From JALZEG01 sp036258555 (GTDB lineage: Bacteria; Actinomycetota; CADDZG01; WHSQ01): DNA of 21,972 bases. Under the pieces are notes generated by a model, which searched no databases, was not told the origin of the DNA, and saw only the letters and a program-made list of their open reading frames with translations. Every line of letters starts with the position of its first letter. The first letter of the stretch is position 1. Positions 20,911 to 21,972 of the stretch are shown here, one piece after another. The DNA lies in contig DATADL010000297.1 in the NCBI GenBank assembly GCA_036258555.1, forward strand, positions 1-21,972, written 5' to 3'. The position numbers and the translations under genes were made by a program.

Positions 20911-21627
20911 GTGAGTGAGACGACGGTGCTGTTCGTAGCATGGGTGGCCGCCGCGCTGGTCTTGGTGCTTCTGGGGACGCGGGTCGGACCTCGGGAGACG
21001 AGGCCTTGGAACCTCGTCTTGAGCGGCGGGTCACCGAAGCGCGTGAGCCTCACGAACCTCCAGCTGACGTTGTGGACGATCGTCGTCCTGTCGCTGCTGA
21101 CCGGCCTGTTCGTCGCGCGCCTGGTCGACAGCCCTGCAACCGCTCTCGAGTTCGCGATCCCTCCGGAGCTGCTGCTCGTGATGGGGATCAGCGCGACGTC
21201 GACGGTTCTGTCGGCGACGGTCCCACGACGACCGGACGCAGGCGCGGCGGCGAATTCCTCAGCTCCGCCGCGGCTGATGGACGCGGTGACGACGTCCACG
21301 GACGCGGGCGATCAGCTCGAGGTCACGCGCTTCCAGAACTTCTGGCTGACGATCATCGTCGTCGTCGCCTACGTCGCGCTCGCTGCTGCGACGTTCGCCG
21401 ACACGGACAACACCAAGCGGTTCGACTCATTGCCGCCTCTATCGGGCGAGATCGTCACGCTGCTGGCAATCAGCCACGGGGGCTACCTGGCGAAGAAGAC
21501 CGTCGACCACAACAGGGACAACGGCAACGGCGGCACCCCGCCCGGCGGCACCCCGCCCGGCGGCACCCCGCCCGGAGGCGTCATGCCCGGTGGCACTCCG
21601 CCCGGAGGCGCGACGCCCGGCCCCTAG
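20911..21627 (+). CDS. Membrane protein of two related halves with Gly-Thr-Pro repeat tail
   Basis: A 238-aa membrane protein. Helices at about 4-22, 52-71, 84-101 and 144-162, with a weaker hydrophobic stretch at about 178-188. Two halves resemble each other: residues 46-101 (SLTNLQLTLWTIVVL, then PPELLLVMGIS) and 136-196 (EVTRFQNFWLTIIVV, then SGEIVTLLAISHGGYLAKK). Both have a polar LQ/FQ-LW helix start and an (L)L-x-(M)GIS or LAIS ending at similar spacing. The C-terminal 31 residues are repeats of GGTPP with a net Gly/Pro composition. I do not recognise a named function. GTG 20911 has a GGGGAGGTGG ribosome binding region. Its TAG shares a CTAG with the convergent PPOX gene. Confidence 0.82.
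   Translation: MSETTVLFVAWVAAALVLVLLGTRVGPRETRPWNLVLSGGSPKRVSLTNLQLTLWTIVVLSLLTGLFVARLVDSPATALEFAIPPELLLVMGISATSTVLSATVPRRPDAGAAANSSAPPRLMDAVTTSTDAGDQLEVTRFQNFWLTIIVVVAYVALAAATFADTDNTKRFDSLPPLSGEIVTLLAISHGGYLAKKTVDHNRDNGNGGTPPGGTPPGGTPPGGVMPGGTPPGGATPGP
21532..21621 (+). repeat. 15-bp tandem repeat encoding Gly-Thr-Pro-Pro-Gly units
   Basis: About six tandem 15-bp units, of which the first three are identical (ggcaccccgcccggc) and the last three diverged. It forms the C-terminus of the two-half membrane protein and is in frame throughout, so length changes would only alter the tail. Confidence 0.85.
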
Positions 21628-21972
21628 GACATCCCGTAGGACTTCAGGATCTCGAACTCGTAGATCAGCCGCTGCTCGTTGACCATCGCTTCGAGGTACT
21701 CGTCGACGTCGTCCGGCTCCCCGGCCAGCGCCCGGTACAGCTTCAGGTTCAGCTGGGGCGCGTCGTCGCCGTCGAGGATCGTCACGCGACACTCGAGCCC
21801 GAGCCAGCGGTAGCGGTTCCCCGCCTCGAGCACCATCAGGGCGGACCGAGGGTCGCGCCGAAGGTGCTTCGTCCGGACGCGCGTCTGGGTGCCCGAGCTC
21901 CACAGCTTGCCGTCCACGAGCCCGATCCCGATGCGCGCTACGTGCGGCATCCCGTCCTTCTTCACGGTCGTC
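21624..21972 (-). CDS. PPOX-class (F420/FMN-binding split-barrel) protein, N-terminus beyond window
   Basis: C-terminal 115 residues of a pyridoxamine 5'-phosphate oxidase-like split-barrel protein. The visible part begins inside the first strand (TVKKDGMPHVARIGIGLVDGKLW), continues with a probable phosphate-contacting TRVRTKHLRRDPRSALMVL, then RYRWLGLECRVTILDG and a helical end. This arrangement is typical of F420-dependent or FMN-dependent PPOX proteins common in Actinomycetota. The frame stays open to the window edge, so the start is not visible; GTG 21965 lies within the conserved domain and is not the true start. Cofactor and substrate cannot be told from this fragment. Confidence 0.88.
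   Translation of the reverse strand, partial: TTVKKDGMPHVARIGIGLVDGKLWSSGTQTRVRTKHLRRDPRSALMVLEAGNRYRWLGLECRVTILDGDDAPQLNLKLYRALAGEPDDVDEYLEAMVNEQRLIYEFEILKSYGMS

Noticed and set aside
19253..21034. 593-codon minus-strand frame opposite the aldehyde dehydrogenase
   Set aside because: Composition is shadow-like (His/Arg/Val/Asp-rich) and the plus-strand gene has every catalytic residue of the family.
21532..21621. Tandem repeat as a CRISPR-like or regulatory array
   Set aside because: The 15-bp units are contiguous, have no spacers and stay in frame as a Gly/Thr/Pro protein tail.

Overview
This is a GC-rich, gene-dense stretch (by eye about 70% GC, short intergenic gaps, many GTG and TTG starts) that looks chromosomal and most like an uncultured member of the Actinomycetota. 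Support for that placement: a MoxR-DUF58-TgpA operon, an F420/PPOX-type flavoprotein, and several genes whose -10 box (TANNNT) sits 6-7 nt before the start codon, the layout of leaderless mRNAs common in Actinomycetota. The taxonomic placement is inference. I saw no rRNA, tRNA, CRISPR array, transposase, integrase or replication origin. The longest gap without a gene is about 230 bp (1605-1837).

Layout. 1-1604 (minus strand): a Panacea-domain (DUF4065) antitoxin-like gene, a 73-aa unknown partner, then the N-terminal part of a CoxD-like MoxR ATPase cut by the window edge. 1838-2854 (plus): secreted subtilisin-like protease, whose stop shares a CTAG with the convergent 98-aa Gly-rich membrane protein (2851-3147). 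3185-5065 (minus): archease and RtcB, the RNA-ligation/repair pair. 5039-9269 (plus): MoxR ATPase, DUF58 and transglutaminase (TgpA-like) genes joined by ATGA overlaps. 9274-13116 (minus): LysM membrane protein; a 32-aa membrane microprotein coupled to a SHOCT-domain membrane protein; a zinc-ribbon membrane protein coupled to a SIMPL-domain protein; a secreted M28 metallopeptidase.

13135-16746 is the most unusual part. An ABC1/UbiB-family kinase gene has an in-frame TAG exactly between its DPHPGN and DYG motifs. Its last 43 bp recur once, with one mismatch, 1049 bp downstream. Between the two copies lies a visibly lower-GC islet with two genes: a two-TM protein and a RelE/ParE-fold-like protein. 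Beyond it, convergent, lies an ECF-type sigma factor fused to a transmembrane segment and an extracytoplasmic domain.

16900-21972: a two-CBS-domain protein with a strong terminator, an anchored beta-propeller-like protein, prephenate dehydratase (phenylalanine synthesis), an aldehyde dehydrogenase, a membrane protein built from two related halves with a Gly-Thr-Pro repeat tail, and a PPOX-type flavoprotein cut by the right edge and again sharing a CTAG stop with its convergent neighbour.
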